NCBI GenBank assembly: GCA_015057715.1
Contig: SVDS01000001.1
Coordinates: 79,174 to 143,173 of the forward strand
Origin: Paenibacillaceae bacterium
Lineage (GTDB): Bacteria > Bacillota > Clostridia > Lachnospirales > Lachnospiraceae
Length of the DNA stretch: 64,000 nucleotides
Direction of reading: 5' to 3'
Shown: piece by piece, positions 51,874 to 59,587 of the stretch
Position numbering within the stretch: the stretch's first letter is position 1
Layout of the letters: each line of letters begins with the position of its first letter
Notes under the pieces: generated by a model
The model's database searches: none
Told to the model about the DNA's origin: nothing
Seen by the model: the letters and a program-made list of their open reading frames with translations, nothing else
Program-made: the position numbers and the translations under genes

Positions 51874-52401
51874 TTACATTCCTCCCATTTTAATTTCATG
51901 TTCATTAATTTGCTCTGCCGTTTCATTCGGCACAGCAGCTTCCTGTTTTAAGTTCATATGCTGTACCTGCAAGTCATATACCGTTAAGTATGCCTGGTAA
52001 TCCCCGAAAGCAGGATTGCAGCGCAGACAGTAGCGGAAATGCTCCGTTTCCATGACATACCCGTAATTCTGCTGCAAGCTACCCTCGATTTTTCCGCCGT
52101 GTGCGGAGCAATATTTCTGCATGGCACTGAAACTTTCCAGCGGACCGTCTTCCCGCAGAGCATCCACTACCATTTTTAAATCGGATTCAAAAGCAGAGCT
52201 ATATGGTCTTTCATAATCACGTGGCCACCAGGTATGCCAGAACTCATGTCCGTTACTGCCAAAATCAATCCGCAAGTGACCGACAGTTCCAAGCTTTTCA
52301 TCCAGATCATTGGATAAGGCATAAAAAAGACCTGTCTCACCAGAAGTGGCAGGCCGCAAGATAACGCGAGATTTCGACTTATTATTTTCTTTTCTGTACA
52401 T
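51874..52401 (-). CDS. Hypothetical element protein
   Basis: The 175-residue product starts MYRKENNKSKSRVILRPATS and has a conserved-looking GTVGHLRIDFGSNGHEFWHT segment and a C-terminal NEHEIKMGGM. No signal or membrane segments. It is the first recognisable minus-strand gene of the long element operon, with AAAGGAG before its ATG at 52401. Family not recognised. Confidence 0.58.
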   Translation of the reverse strand: MYRKENNKSKSRVILRPATSGETGLFYALSNDLDEKLGTVGHLRIDFGSNGHEFWHTWWPRDYERPYSSAFESDLKMVVDALREDGPLESFSAMQKYCSAHGGKIEGSLQQNYGYVMETEHFRYCLRCNPAFGDYQAYLTVYDLQVQHMNLKQEAAVPNETAEQINEHEIKMGGM

Positions 52402-52728
52402 TGGAATTACTCCTTTCAACTGTTTTTTACTAAATACTTAGAGAAAATATGAATTGTTACTCCTCACAGATATTCAATACATGGTCAGTTCAGGTTGAGC
52501 CAACTGACATGTATCAGCGTCTACAGTATATTATTCAACTGCTCTATAAAAGCCTTTTGCAACTATTAGTATCCATGTTCAGTTCACGCATTTATTCGTT
52601 GTTTTATCTACTATAAAAGGCATAAAAAAAGGAGTATGTTCTTTAGCAGAAAAAACTCCTTTTTTAACCTTGTTTTTGTAATGCAATACCAATATTAAAT
52701 ATAATGGAGAGTTCTAATTATCACACTT
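52402..52728. other. Gene-free stretch at the right edge of the transfer region
   Basis: No gene is seen in this stretch of about 330 bases. It should hold the promoter of the minus-strand operon that begins at 52401, but I cannot point to a clear -35/-10 pair. It also holds the terminator at 52624-52666. The element edge may be near here, but no repeat shared with the left edge was found by eye. Confidence 0.4.
52624..52666. terminator. Bidirectional terminator
   Basis: AAAAAAGGAGT pairs with ACTCCTTTTTT around a loop of about 19 bases. T-runs occur on both exits, so it can end the DUF6998-like gene on the minus strand and plus-strand transcripts too. Confidence 0.7.
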
Positions 52729-53436
52729 TCAAGCTTGGCACTTTGAACACCTACGCAACCATATATCACAGCCATTTGCTTCATAAGAATAGCCACATTC
52801 TCTACACTTCATCTGATAGAGTTTTTGCCCAGAATGAGTTCCTTCTAATCCTGTTATCCCACAATTCTCTTGATTATTTTTATTAATATACCCAGTATCA
52901 GTCGTAGGCATTAAACCATGTTTCTTACTATTTCTGACTTTATGGAAGGGTTTTTTTAATTTTCTTATTTCATGTATAACTGGAATTCGTTCATTTAATG
53001 TAATCCCAGAATCCTCTCTGCATAACATCGAAACAGACATATACCTGTTATTATGCTTTTTATATTCATAAGATTTCATATAAGGAATTTCCCCAGGTCC
53101 ATTATAGATTTCCTGCACTTCTCCCGTTTTTCGATCCATATAAAGTGCAATTAAATAATCTGGTCTTTCTGATATAACTATCGTATCCCCTTGTGTCATT
53201 TTAATTTGTACTTTTCTTCCGTCTAGCGCTTCACCATCATGTATTGCTGTAGATGCTTCGTATAATTTTATACCATAATGATAGGACGCTAAAACTTCTC
53301 CAATCGAACCAACCAGATGCCCATCCAAAGTAAAATGTCTTCCTTTAAAAGTCTGTTCTAAACTATGTACAATATGAATTAGTTGCTGAACGTTTTGATG
53401 TGCTAATTCAATTTGCTCTTTCGTATAGTCTTCCAT
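52729..53436 (-). CDS. DUF6998-like nuclease-fold protein with zinc ribbon
   Basis: The 235-residue product has an N-terminal domain (about 30-110) with HLVGSIGEVLASYHYGIKLY and LDGRKVQIKMTQGD: glutamate, aspartate and Q-x-K in the order of PD-(D/E)xK restriction-type nucleases; this matches what I recall of DUF6998. The C-terminus holds a zinc ribbon with two CxxC pairs (CRECG and CSKC). A DNA-acting defence or repair role is likely but unproven. Expression appears independent of the transfer operon, with a terminator directly after it. AAGGAG precedes the ATG. Confidence 0.68.
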   Translation of the reverse strand: MEDYTKEQIELAHQNVQQLIHIVHSLEQTFKGRHFTLDGHLVGSIGEVLASYHYGIKLYEASTAIHDGEALDGRKVQIKMTQGDTIVISERPDYLIALYMDRKTGEVQEIYNGPGEIPYMKSYEYKKHNNRYMSVSMLCREDSGITLNERIPVIHEIRKLKKPFHKVRNSKKHGLMPTTDTGYINKNNQENCGITGLEGTHSGQKLYQMKCRECGYSYEANGCDIWLRRCSKCQA

Positions 53437-53528
53437 TTTAGCGTTATCTCCTTAACATTATATTAATTAAAGACATGTATTGCATTTTAAATATAATGAA
53501 ATTCATGCCCCTACAAATTGGAATTTGC

Positions 53529-53795
53529 TTAATCTTTATCCCATCGATTTGCATCAGTCCAACGAAAGTTTGGATCAGTATTTCGTTTAGGGTCTTTCTC
53601 CCACTTTTCTGCAGTTCGTCTACTCATTTCACTGTTAATTTTCTTCATTTCAGGGGTCTTCTCACCATTTCCCCCAAAGCCATCTTTCATCCATTGTTGC
53701 CTTCTTTCTTCATAGCCATCAGCAAGTTCCTCATCTGAGGCATTTTCAATCCAATTCTCAAATGAACTTTTAAATAGATTACTAAAAAATTCCAT
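53529..53795 (-). CDS. Small acidic/charged hypothetical protein
   Basis: The 88-residue product starts MEFFSNLFKSSFENWIENAS and is very charged, ending DPNFRWTDANRWDKD. No membrane segment. GGAGG precedes the ATG at 53795. It lies between two nuclease-like genes on the same strand and might be an accessory protein. Family not recognised. Confidence 0.55.
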   Translation of the reverse strand: MEFFSNLFKSSFENWIENASDEELADGYEERRQQWMKDGFGGNGEKTPEMKKINSEMSRRTAEKWEKDPKRNTDPNFRWTDANRWDKD

Positions 53796-54083
53796 AGTTG
53801 TTTCCTCCATAAAAGTAGCTAATCAAATTTGTCTGTTACTCGCTTACTTTACCTCATAAATATAATTGGCAGTTCGGATTATTTAACAAATTACATTTTG
53901 TTTATTTTATGTAGTCGCATAAATTTTGCTCTAGTAATGGAATACACGCTTGTCTTTGTACTTTTCTCACTTGCATATTCCTCACGAAATGTCATCCCCA
54001 TGAATATTTTGCATTGTAATTCCACAATCTCAAATAAACTTGCTTGTTTCCTACATATCTCTTTTTACGTAGTAATCTGTTCA

Positions 54084-55154
54084 CTATTTAATTCGAACCA
54101 ACCAATTCTCTGGTTCCAAATTATATTGATTATCATCAAATGGAGCTTCATAAATTACTAAGTCTCCCTTTCCTGTATGTAGATTCAAATTGTATACTCT
54201 ATAGATTTTATATTTTTTATTTTCTTTAAACATTTGATCTGCTACAGCTTTTTCTTTCTTTGAAAGATAAAAATCTGCTGGTTTATTTTGCTTTGTTGTC
54301 TTAACCTCAATATACAAAGGTTTTCCGTCGCTCAAATAGGATATAATATCGTATCCTAGACCATCACCCTTTTCTAAAGCCGAATGTTCTATTTTCTCCG
54401 CAAGACTAGGACAACCTTCTGTTGTAAGTCTTTGCTTTTCATAATTTAATACAATAGCCTCTCCAAGATCTCCAATCATCTTTTTCTCTATATTAAGTTT
54501 TGCGTAGTCAACATTTACTATTGTATTATTAGATGCTACTGCTGATTTTGAGTTTGTGTCTCCAACAAATAGTTTCTTCTGGACGTTTAAAACGAATACT
54601 GTTGCTTCAACATCAGCAACAATTTCTAATTCGTCGCGGTCATTCATACTTTTTATTACATCTGAATCAAAATATATTCTTATATACCATTGATTCAAAT
54701 TAGTAGAATCAATGTTCTTTGACGCACTATTAAAATATTCGCATACCTTTAAATTGTTAGCTACATAATAATCTATGTTATTGACAGTAATAATACAGCT
54801 ATCATCCTTAATTCTAGTACTGTTTCTTTGCTGACTTGTAAATGTTGCAACCTGCTGTTCTGTGTATATACGAAATTTCTCAGCCTGATTATTTATAAAA
54901 TTACTAAGAGTCTTAGATGATAAAGAACAAGCTTTTTCCACTAATTTGAAATATGCCCATTTGGGTCCGTCGTTTATGCCTTTAATAACTTCTTCATTTC
55001 CATTTTGCTTATGTACAAATTCAATACTTTTGTATTGCATCTCATCCCCGTAAACATATCCATCATGAAAACATGAATATGATTTAGATAATCCAATTTT
55101 CTTTTTATGTTTTTCCCAATAACTTAAACTGATTTCATCATATAAATTCGCCAT
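54084..55154 (-). CDS. DUF3883 domain protein (PD-(D/E)xK nuclease-like)
   Basis: The 356-residue product has a C-terminal DUF3883-type domain (about 215-330): GDLGEAIVLNYEKQRL, then GDGLGYDIISY and LYIEVKTTKQN, which supply the E, D and E-x-K of the PD-(D/E)xK nuclease fold. The N-terminal 210 residues are not recognised. DUF3883 domains occur in restriction and other defence proteins. GGAGA precedes the ATG. It is AT-rich, like the DUF6998-like gene, and unlike the transfer operon. Confidence 0.75.
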   Translation of the reverse strand: MANLYDEISLSYWEKHKKKIGLSKSYSCFHDGYVYGDEMQYKSIEFVHKQNGNEEVIKGINDGPKWAYFKLVEKACSLSSKTLSNFINNQAEKFRIYTEQQVATFTSQQRNSTRIKDDSCIITVNNIDYYVANNLKVCEYFNSASKNIDSTNLNQWYIRIYFDSDVIKSMNDRDELEIVADVEATVFVLNVQKKLFVGDTNSKSAVASNNTIVNVDYAKLNIEKKMIGDLGEAIVLNYEKQRLTTEGCPSLAEKIEHSALEKGDGLGYDIISYLSDGKPLYIEVKTTKQNKPADFYLSKKEKAVADQMFKENKKYKIYRVYNLNLHTGKGDLVIYEAPFDDNQYNLEPENWLVRIK

Positions 55155-55582
55155 TTGATTCTCCTAGTATAATTTAGTCAGGGTTACCCCTCTTGCAAAT
55201 CAATTCCAACCATATCACCCTTTTTAAATGTGTTTTTCTAGCGACCTCAAATAAATAACTATAATACTTTATTTCATTTTATGATAAATTGTTAAATTAT
55301 TCAATTAAATAATCATAATTCAGTATTTCATTTTCAGATTCTTTACCATAATGTAAATCAGGTTATTGCTCCATTAAATATCTTTATCCTATCTGCCACT
55401 TATAACAGATATTTGAAGATTATGTTGTCAAATAGCGATTTCACATATCTTCAATAATGTACACAGTTATGAAAATGGAAAAAAATAAGGCACATTCTCA
55501 TTACTAATATCTACCCCTGATTTACCAAGTGTCCCCTTCATATAAGTTAAAATAAATTCATGTCTGTAGCTTATTGTTTAAG

Positions 55583-55656
55583 CAGAAGGAGGATTCGAAC
55601 CGCTGACTTCTTGAATGCCATTCAAGCATTCTCTCTGACAAGCTATCCTTTTCCCT
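55583..55656 (-). pseudogene. Degenerate tRNA-Ala(GGC)-like sequence
   Basis: The minus strand shows a perfect anticodon arm (CTTGA-ATGGCAT-TCAAG, anticodon GGC), a TAGC..GAGAG-like D arm and GTCAGCGGTTCGAATCC as T arm, all close to clostridial tRNA-Ala. The T stem is mismatched and the 5' and 3' acceptor strands do not pair. It is a decayed tRNA copy or the scar of an integration event. Confidence 0.6.
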
Positions 55657-55720
55657 ATCTATAATAGCAATTTGGACAGATTATACCTTTAACTCCCCTA
55701 TGTCATCCGTGGAAGAGCCA

Positions 55721-55762
55721 AAAAAACGGGGCTAAAAATTGCATTTTTTAGCCCCATTTTTT
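55721..55762. terminator. Strong bidirectional terminator
   Basis: GGGGCTAAAAA pairs with TTTTTAGCCCC around a 6-base loop. TTTTTT follows on the plus strand and TTTTTT on the minus strand. It ends the RlmD gene transcript. Confidence 0.85.
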
Positions 55763-55799
55763 GCTCGTTTTTCGCTCAAAAACCACAACATCTTGTGGT

Positions 55800-57341
55800 C
55801 TAACCCCTATTTTTCTTATCCAAACCACAATACGTCATCATTATCACCGCTTCAACATGGTTCGTCCAGGGAAACATATCCACCCCCCACGCCTTCTTCG
55901 CCTCATACCCCTTTTTCTTAAAATACTCTAAATCCCGAACCAACGTTTCCGGCCCGCAAGACACATACACCACTTTATCCGGCCGCATTTTAGATACAGA
56001 ATCAATAAACTCCTCCGTGCTACCGCTTCTTGGTGGATCCATAAACACCACGTCCACATGCTCTCCGGATTCTGCCATATTGAACATGAATTTTCCTGCA
56101 TCATTACAATAAAAACTTGCATTCTTTATTTGATTTAGTCTTGCATTTTCAATTGCATCACGTACTGCATCCTTATTTAATTCCACACCAATTACTTCTT
56201 TTACATGACTGCTGGCAACAATTCCGATGGTTCCGATCCCGCAATAAGCATCAATGATCCTTTCTTTTCCGGTCAGCCCCGCCGCTTCTATGGCCTTCTT
56301 ATAAAGAACCTCTGTCTGCACCGGATTTACCTGATAAAAGGATTTGGAGGATATGCGGAAACGGCATCCGCAGAGAACATCTTCGATATATCCCTTGCCA
56401 TAGAGCACATTCTCCTTATCTCCAAGCACCATACTGGTTCCCCTGTTGTTTAAGTTTTGTATTACAGTGGTGATTTCCGGATGGCGTTCCCGCAGCGCCT
56501 TAATAAAATTATTCTTTGAAGGAAATACCGGAGAAGCTGTTACAAGCACGACCATAATCTCACCAGTCTCAAAACCCCGGCGGATTAAAACATGGCGAAG
56601 CAGACCATATCCTGTATCCTCATCGTAAGTGCGGATTTTAAACGATTTGAGCATTCCCCTGATAGTTCCGATAATTTCATCTGATTTCTGATCCTCAATC
56701 AGACAGCTTTCCACAGGAACAACAATATGAGAATTGGCTTCATAAACACCTGAAATAGGATTTCCCTTTCTATCATGGTCAAATACGGCATGTACCTTAT
56801 TACGATAATGATAAGGATCACTCATCCCAATCATAGACTCCAGACGGCAAAAAGGCTTTAGCAGCGTTTCTAAGTCTTTTTGTTTCTGCTCCAACTGTTT
56901 TTTATAAGGCAGATGAAGGAGCTGACAGCTTCCACATCTTCTATAAACCGGACACTGAGACGAATTCCCCTGGCCCCGTTCCTTGTGAAATTTATTACCT
57001 GGCCTCTCATCATTTCTTATCTTATCATTTCCTGTCTTATCATTATGAGTTCTATCATTTCGGGTCTTTCCATCTTGCCTCTTATCACTTTGTGCGGTTC
57101 TGGAAAATGTTTTTTCATTCTGCTCTTTTCCATACTGCGCCTTTCCATTTTCTCCCTTCCCGCTGTACATCTTCTCACTCCGTGTCGTTTCCACTCTCGG
57201 CTTCTTCCCGCTTATCGCCTTTCCGTTTGGTGCCCCCGCTCTCCCCTTATTATCACTGGCAAAATCTTTCTTCTCCGTTTTTGCCGCCGGCTTTTTACCT
57301 TCTATACGAAACTTTTCTTTCTTCAAACGATTATCTATCAT
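55800..57341 (-). CDS. rlmD: 23S rRNA (uracil-C5)-methyltransferase RlmD/RumA
   Basis: The 513-residue product has the TrmA/RumA-type parts: the 4Fe-4S cysteines in CPVYRRCGSCQLLHLPY, the SAM-binding IDAYCGIGTIGIVASSHV, and the catalytic VDVVFMDPPRSG plus VVYVSCGPETLVRD. It methylates U to m5U in 23S rRNA. The N-terminal 110 residues are unusual: a long K/G/N-rich low-complexity segment (TRNDRTHNDKTGNDKIRNDE) in place of the TRAM domain normally expected. The ATG at 57341 is preferred over an upstream TTG. Confidence 0.9.
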   Translation of the reverse strand: MIDNRLKKEKFRIEGKKPAAKTEKKDFASDNKGRAGAPNGKAISGKKPRVETTRSEKMYSGKGENGKAQYGKEQNEKTFSRTAQSDKRQDGKTRNDRTHNDKTGNDKIRNDERPGNKFHKERGQGNSSQCPVYRRCGSCQLLHLPYKKQLEQKQKDLETLLKPFCRLESMIGMSDPYHYRNKVHAVFDHDRKGNPISGVYEANSHIVVPVESCLIEDQKSDEIIGTIRGMLKSFKIRTYDEDTGYGLLRHVLIRRGFETGEIMVVLVTASPVFPSKNNFIKALRERHPEITTVIQNLNNRGTSMVLGDKENVLYGKGYIEDVLCGCRFRISSKSFYQVNPVQTEVLYKKAIEAAGLTGKERIIDAYCGIGTIGIVASSHVKEVIGVELNKDAVRDAIENARLNQIKNASFYCNDAGKFMFNMAESGEHVDVVFMDPPRSGSTEEFIDSVSKMRPDKVVYVSCGPETLVRDLEYFKKKGYEAKKAWGVDMFPWTNHVEAVIMMTYCGLDKKNRG

Positions 57342-57436
57342 TTCATTAATCCGCCTTTTCTTCTCTGCTATCAAAAGCTATTATAGTATATTCTTCCCCA
57401 TAAAACCACCGAATTCCGTTGTTTATTGAAAAACTA

Positions 57437-57464
57437 TTGCATTTTCCCCATCGGCGTTTATAAT
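57437..57464 (+). promoter_or_regulatory. Promoter of the ProX gene
   Basis: TTGCAT, a 16-base spacer and a perfect TATAAT, ending about 30 bases before the ATG at 57496. Confidence 0.7.
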
Positions 57465-57495
57465 AATTCAAAAAGAGAAAAGGAAGAATTGACAA

Positions 57496-58083
57496 ATGAC
57501 TGATGCAGACAACGGCTTCTATATAGATAAAACACTTTACAATGGACGTCCCGCAAATTCTTCGAACCGATTGGAAAAGGAGACTCGCACCTATGATCTC
57601 TTAGACCAGCTTAAAATTCCTTATCAACGTCTTGACCACGAACCACTCCCAACCATTGATGCCTGCCGGGAAGTCGATACTTTGTTAAACATTGATATCT
57701 GCAAAAACTTATTTCTCTGTAATGCAAAAAAGACGGAATTTCATTTGCTCCTGCTGCCAGGAAAAAAGAAATTCCGTACTGCCTGCCTTTCAAAACAAAT
57801 CGGCTCCTCCAGGCTCTCATTTGCCGATCCGGAGTTTATGATTCAGTTTCTTGATATCACCCCCGGTTCTGTTTCTGTTCTTGGACTTATGAATGATCGA
57901 GACAACAAAGTTCAGCTCCTTATTGACAAAGATGTGCTGTCTTTTGAGTTCTTCGGATGCCATCCCTGCATCAATACCAGCAGCCTGAAAATGAAAACGG
58001 CCGACTTAATTGACAGGATTCTCCCTGCCATAAACCACAATTTTATTTTGGTGGATCTTCCTGATGAACCGGATTCTATATAA
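57496..58083 (+). CDS. proX: Prolyl-tRNA editing deacylase (ProX/YbaK family)
   Basis: The 195-residue product has the YbaK/ProX pattern: YQRLDHEPLPTIDACREVDT, KNLFLCNAKKTEFHLLLLPG with the key KK, and GSSRLSFADPEFMIQFLDIT, then PGSVSVLGL. It hydrolyses Ala-tRNA-Pro (or Cys-tRNA-Pro) made by error. AAAGGAAG precedes the ATG. A 40-residue N-terminal extension before the domain is slightly longer than usual. A housekeeping gene on the chromosomal flank. Confidence 0.9.
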   Translation: MTDADNGFYIDKTLYNGRPANSSNRLEKETRTYDLLDQLKIPYQRLDHEPLPTIDACREVDTLLNIDICKNLFLCNAKKTEFHLLLLPGKKKFRTACLSKQIGSSRLSFADPEFMIQFLDITPGSVSVLGLMNDRDNKVQLLIDKDVLSFEFFGCHPCINTSSLKMKTADLIDRILPAINHNFILVDLPDEPDSI

Positions 58084-58094
58084 ATTGAAATACT

Positions 58095-58123
58095 AAAAAA
58101 GGGCAGGATCACTATCTCCTGCC
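58095..58123. terminator. Terminator between ProX and GGDEF genes
   Basis: GGCAGGA pairs with TCCTGCC around an 8-base loop. A TTTTTT run follows on the minus strand, for the GGDEF gene, and a weaker T-rich stretch on the plus strand, for ProX. Confidence 0.65.
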
Positions 58124-58148
58124 TGATCTTTATTTATCTTATTATATC

Positions 58149-59048
58149 TTACTTTACCTGCCAGATATTGTCGTGGTAAGAGGCAATTCGGTTCTTACCT
58201 GCCTGCTTGGCATAATACATGGCACGGTCCGCCTGTGAAAAAAGCCTCTGGTAGTTCTCTTCCTTCTTCCCAGTGCTGGAAACGATTCCGATACTGACAG
58301 AAAGGCGTCCTTCCCCTTCCGGTACCGATTTCTTTGCCCGCTTTAACAGCTTTTCCGCCCGCTTGTACACATCGGGTTCGGAGGTAAATACTACGAATTC
58401 ATCGCCGCCGACTCTGCCTACCAGATCCGGCTCCGGGAAAAGATCACAGAGCATTCCGCCGACTTTCATAAGAATGCGGTCTCCTGTGGGGTGGCCGTAG
58501 GAATCGTTAATTTCTTTGAAATTGTCAATGTCAATCATGCACAGCCAGCTTTCTGAGTCGCCTTTTAACAGCTCATCGACCCGGTATTCGAAGGCTGATT
58601 TGTTGTAAACTCCGGTCAATCCGTCTTTTAAAGACTTTAAAAGCAGTTGCTCTTCTCGCGCCTTTGATCCGCTGATATCCTGAAGCTTGCCGATCATCTT
58701 AAGCGGAGCAGTCTTTTTGTCTTCCCAGATAGCGGTTAAATTACAGCAGCACCAGTGAAATGGTTCCCCTTTCTTTGCCATACTGAATTCGAAGGACCGC
58801 ATCTCCCCTTCATTGGGTGCATTATCTCTGTGCTTTATAAAAAAACGCTCAAATGCCTGTAAATTAATCTGGCCTTTTGCATTAGCTGAAAGATACAGCC
58901 GCTTCTCTGGATAGGAATACTCGAACAATACAGTGTCAGTAAAAAAACTCATGTTTCCGTACAGCTGCTCTGCCTGGCTGAAGCGGAAAGACTCCTGTAT
59001 GATTCCCTTACTCTCACTTTCTAATTGTCTTTCTGAATTTCCTGTCAT
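58149..59048 (-). CDS. GGDEF diguanylate cyclase, soluble
   Basis: The 299-residue product has a PAS-like N-terminal sensor (about 20-125, with MIGKLQDISGSKAREEQL as linker) and a C-terminal GGDEF domain: LTGVYNKSAFEYRVDELL, DIDNFKEINDSYGHPTGDRI and RVGGDEFVVF with the intact active-site motif. It should make cyclic di-GMP. The usual RxxD inhibitory site is replaced near PEPDLVGRVGG. No membrane segment is seen, so it senses an intracellular signal. Confidence 0.88.
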   Translation of the reverse strand: MTGNSERQLESESKGIIQESFRFSQAEQLYGNMSFFTDTVLFEYSYPEKRLYLSANAKGQINLQAFERFFIKHRDNAPNEGEMRSFEFSMAKKGEPFHWCCCNLTAIWEDKKTAPLKMIGKLQDISGSKAREEQLLLKSLKDGLTGVYNKSAFEYRVDELLKGDSESWLCMIDIDNFKEINDSYGHPTGDRILMKVGGMLCDLFPEPDLVGRVGGDEFVVFTSEPDVYKRAEKLLKRAKKSVPEGEGRLSVSIGIVSSTGKKEENYQRLFSQADRAMYYAKQAGKNRIASYHDNIWQVK

Positions 59049-59141
59049 GATACTTCCCCCTGTACCTCACGGAATCCTTTATTACCCGTCTTTTCTATAT
59101 GTATATCATACATGATAACGCTTTTCACCCGTATATGCAAC

Positions 59142-59178
59142 TTGTTTTTAGAGCATTATTACGCATATAATACGTAAT
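59142..59178 (+). promoter_or_regulatory. Promoter and operator of the small XRE gene
   Basis: TTGTTT, 18-base spacer and TATAAT (59166-59171). The -10 box lies inside an exact inverted repeat ATTACG-N9-CGTAAT (59158-59178), the likely operator for autoregulation by the XRE protein. Confidence 0.65.
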
Positions 59179-59219
59179 GTCTGGTTAAAATATCCTTTAT
59201 GATAAACCAAGAGGTGATA

Positions 59220-59561
59220 ATGTTGAATGAACAATTTGTCAGGAACCGAATCACAGAACTCCGCCTGAAGAAAAATATTTCGGAATATCAGATGAGCCTA
59301 GATCTGGGAAAGAATAAAAGCTATATTCAAGGTATTTCTTCAGGACGTTCTATGCCATCCATGAAACAGTTTTTTGAAATCTGTGATTATCTTGAACTTA
59401 CTCCCATTGAGTTTTTTAATACAGAAAAAAAAGAGCAGACTCTTTACAGGGAGGCCGCGGCAATTTTAAATGAATTAAGCCTGGAAGATCTGGAAGCGGT
59501 TTTTCCAATTTTATTGCGGCTCAGGGCGAAAACGGACATAAAAAAACAGGCAGAACCTTAA
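59220..59561 (+). CDS. Small XRE-family transcriptional regulator
   Basis: The 113-residue product is an HTH_3-type domain (NRITELRLKKNISEYQMSLD, then YIQGISSGRSMPSMKQFFEI) followed by a short helical tail. The start is the ATG at 59220, close after AAGAGGTG; the TTG at 59223 is an equally likely start. It probably represses its own promoter through the inverted repeat at 59158-59178. Targets are not known. Confidence 0.82.
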   Translation: MLNEQFVRNRITELRLKKNISEYQMSLDLGKNKSYIQGISSGRSMPSMKQFFEICDYLELTPIEFFNTEKKEQTLYREAAAILNELSLEDLEAVFPILLRLRAKTDIKKQAEP

Positions 59562-59587
59562 ATCACTAAGGTCCTGCCTGTTTTTTT
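59541..59587. terminator. Bidirectional terminator between XRE and aminopeptidase P genes
   Basis: ACAGGCAG pairs with CTGCCTGT, with an inner ACCTTA/TAAGGT pair; TTTTTTT follows on the plus strand and TTTTTT on the minus strand. It overlaps the 3' ends of both converging genes. Confidence 0.85.
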
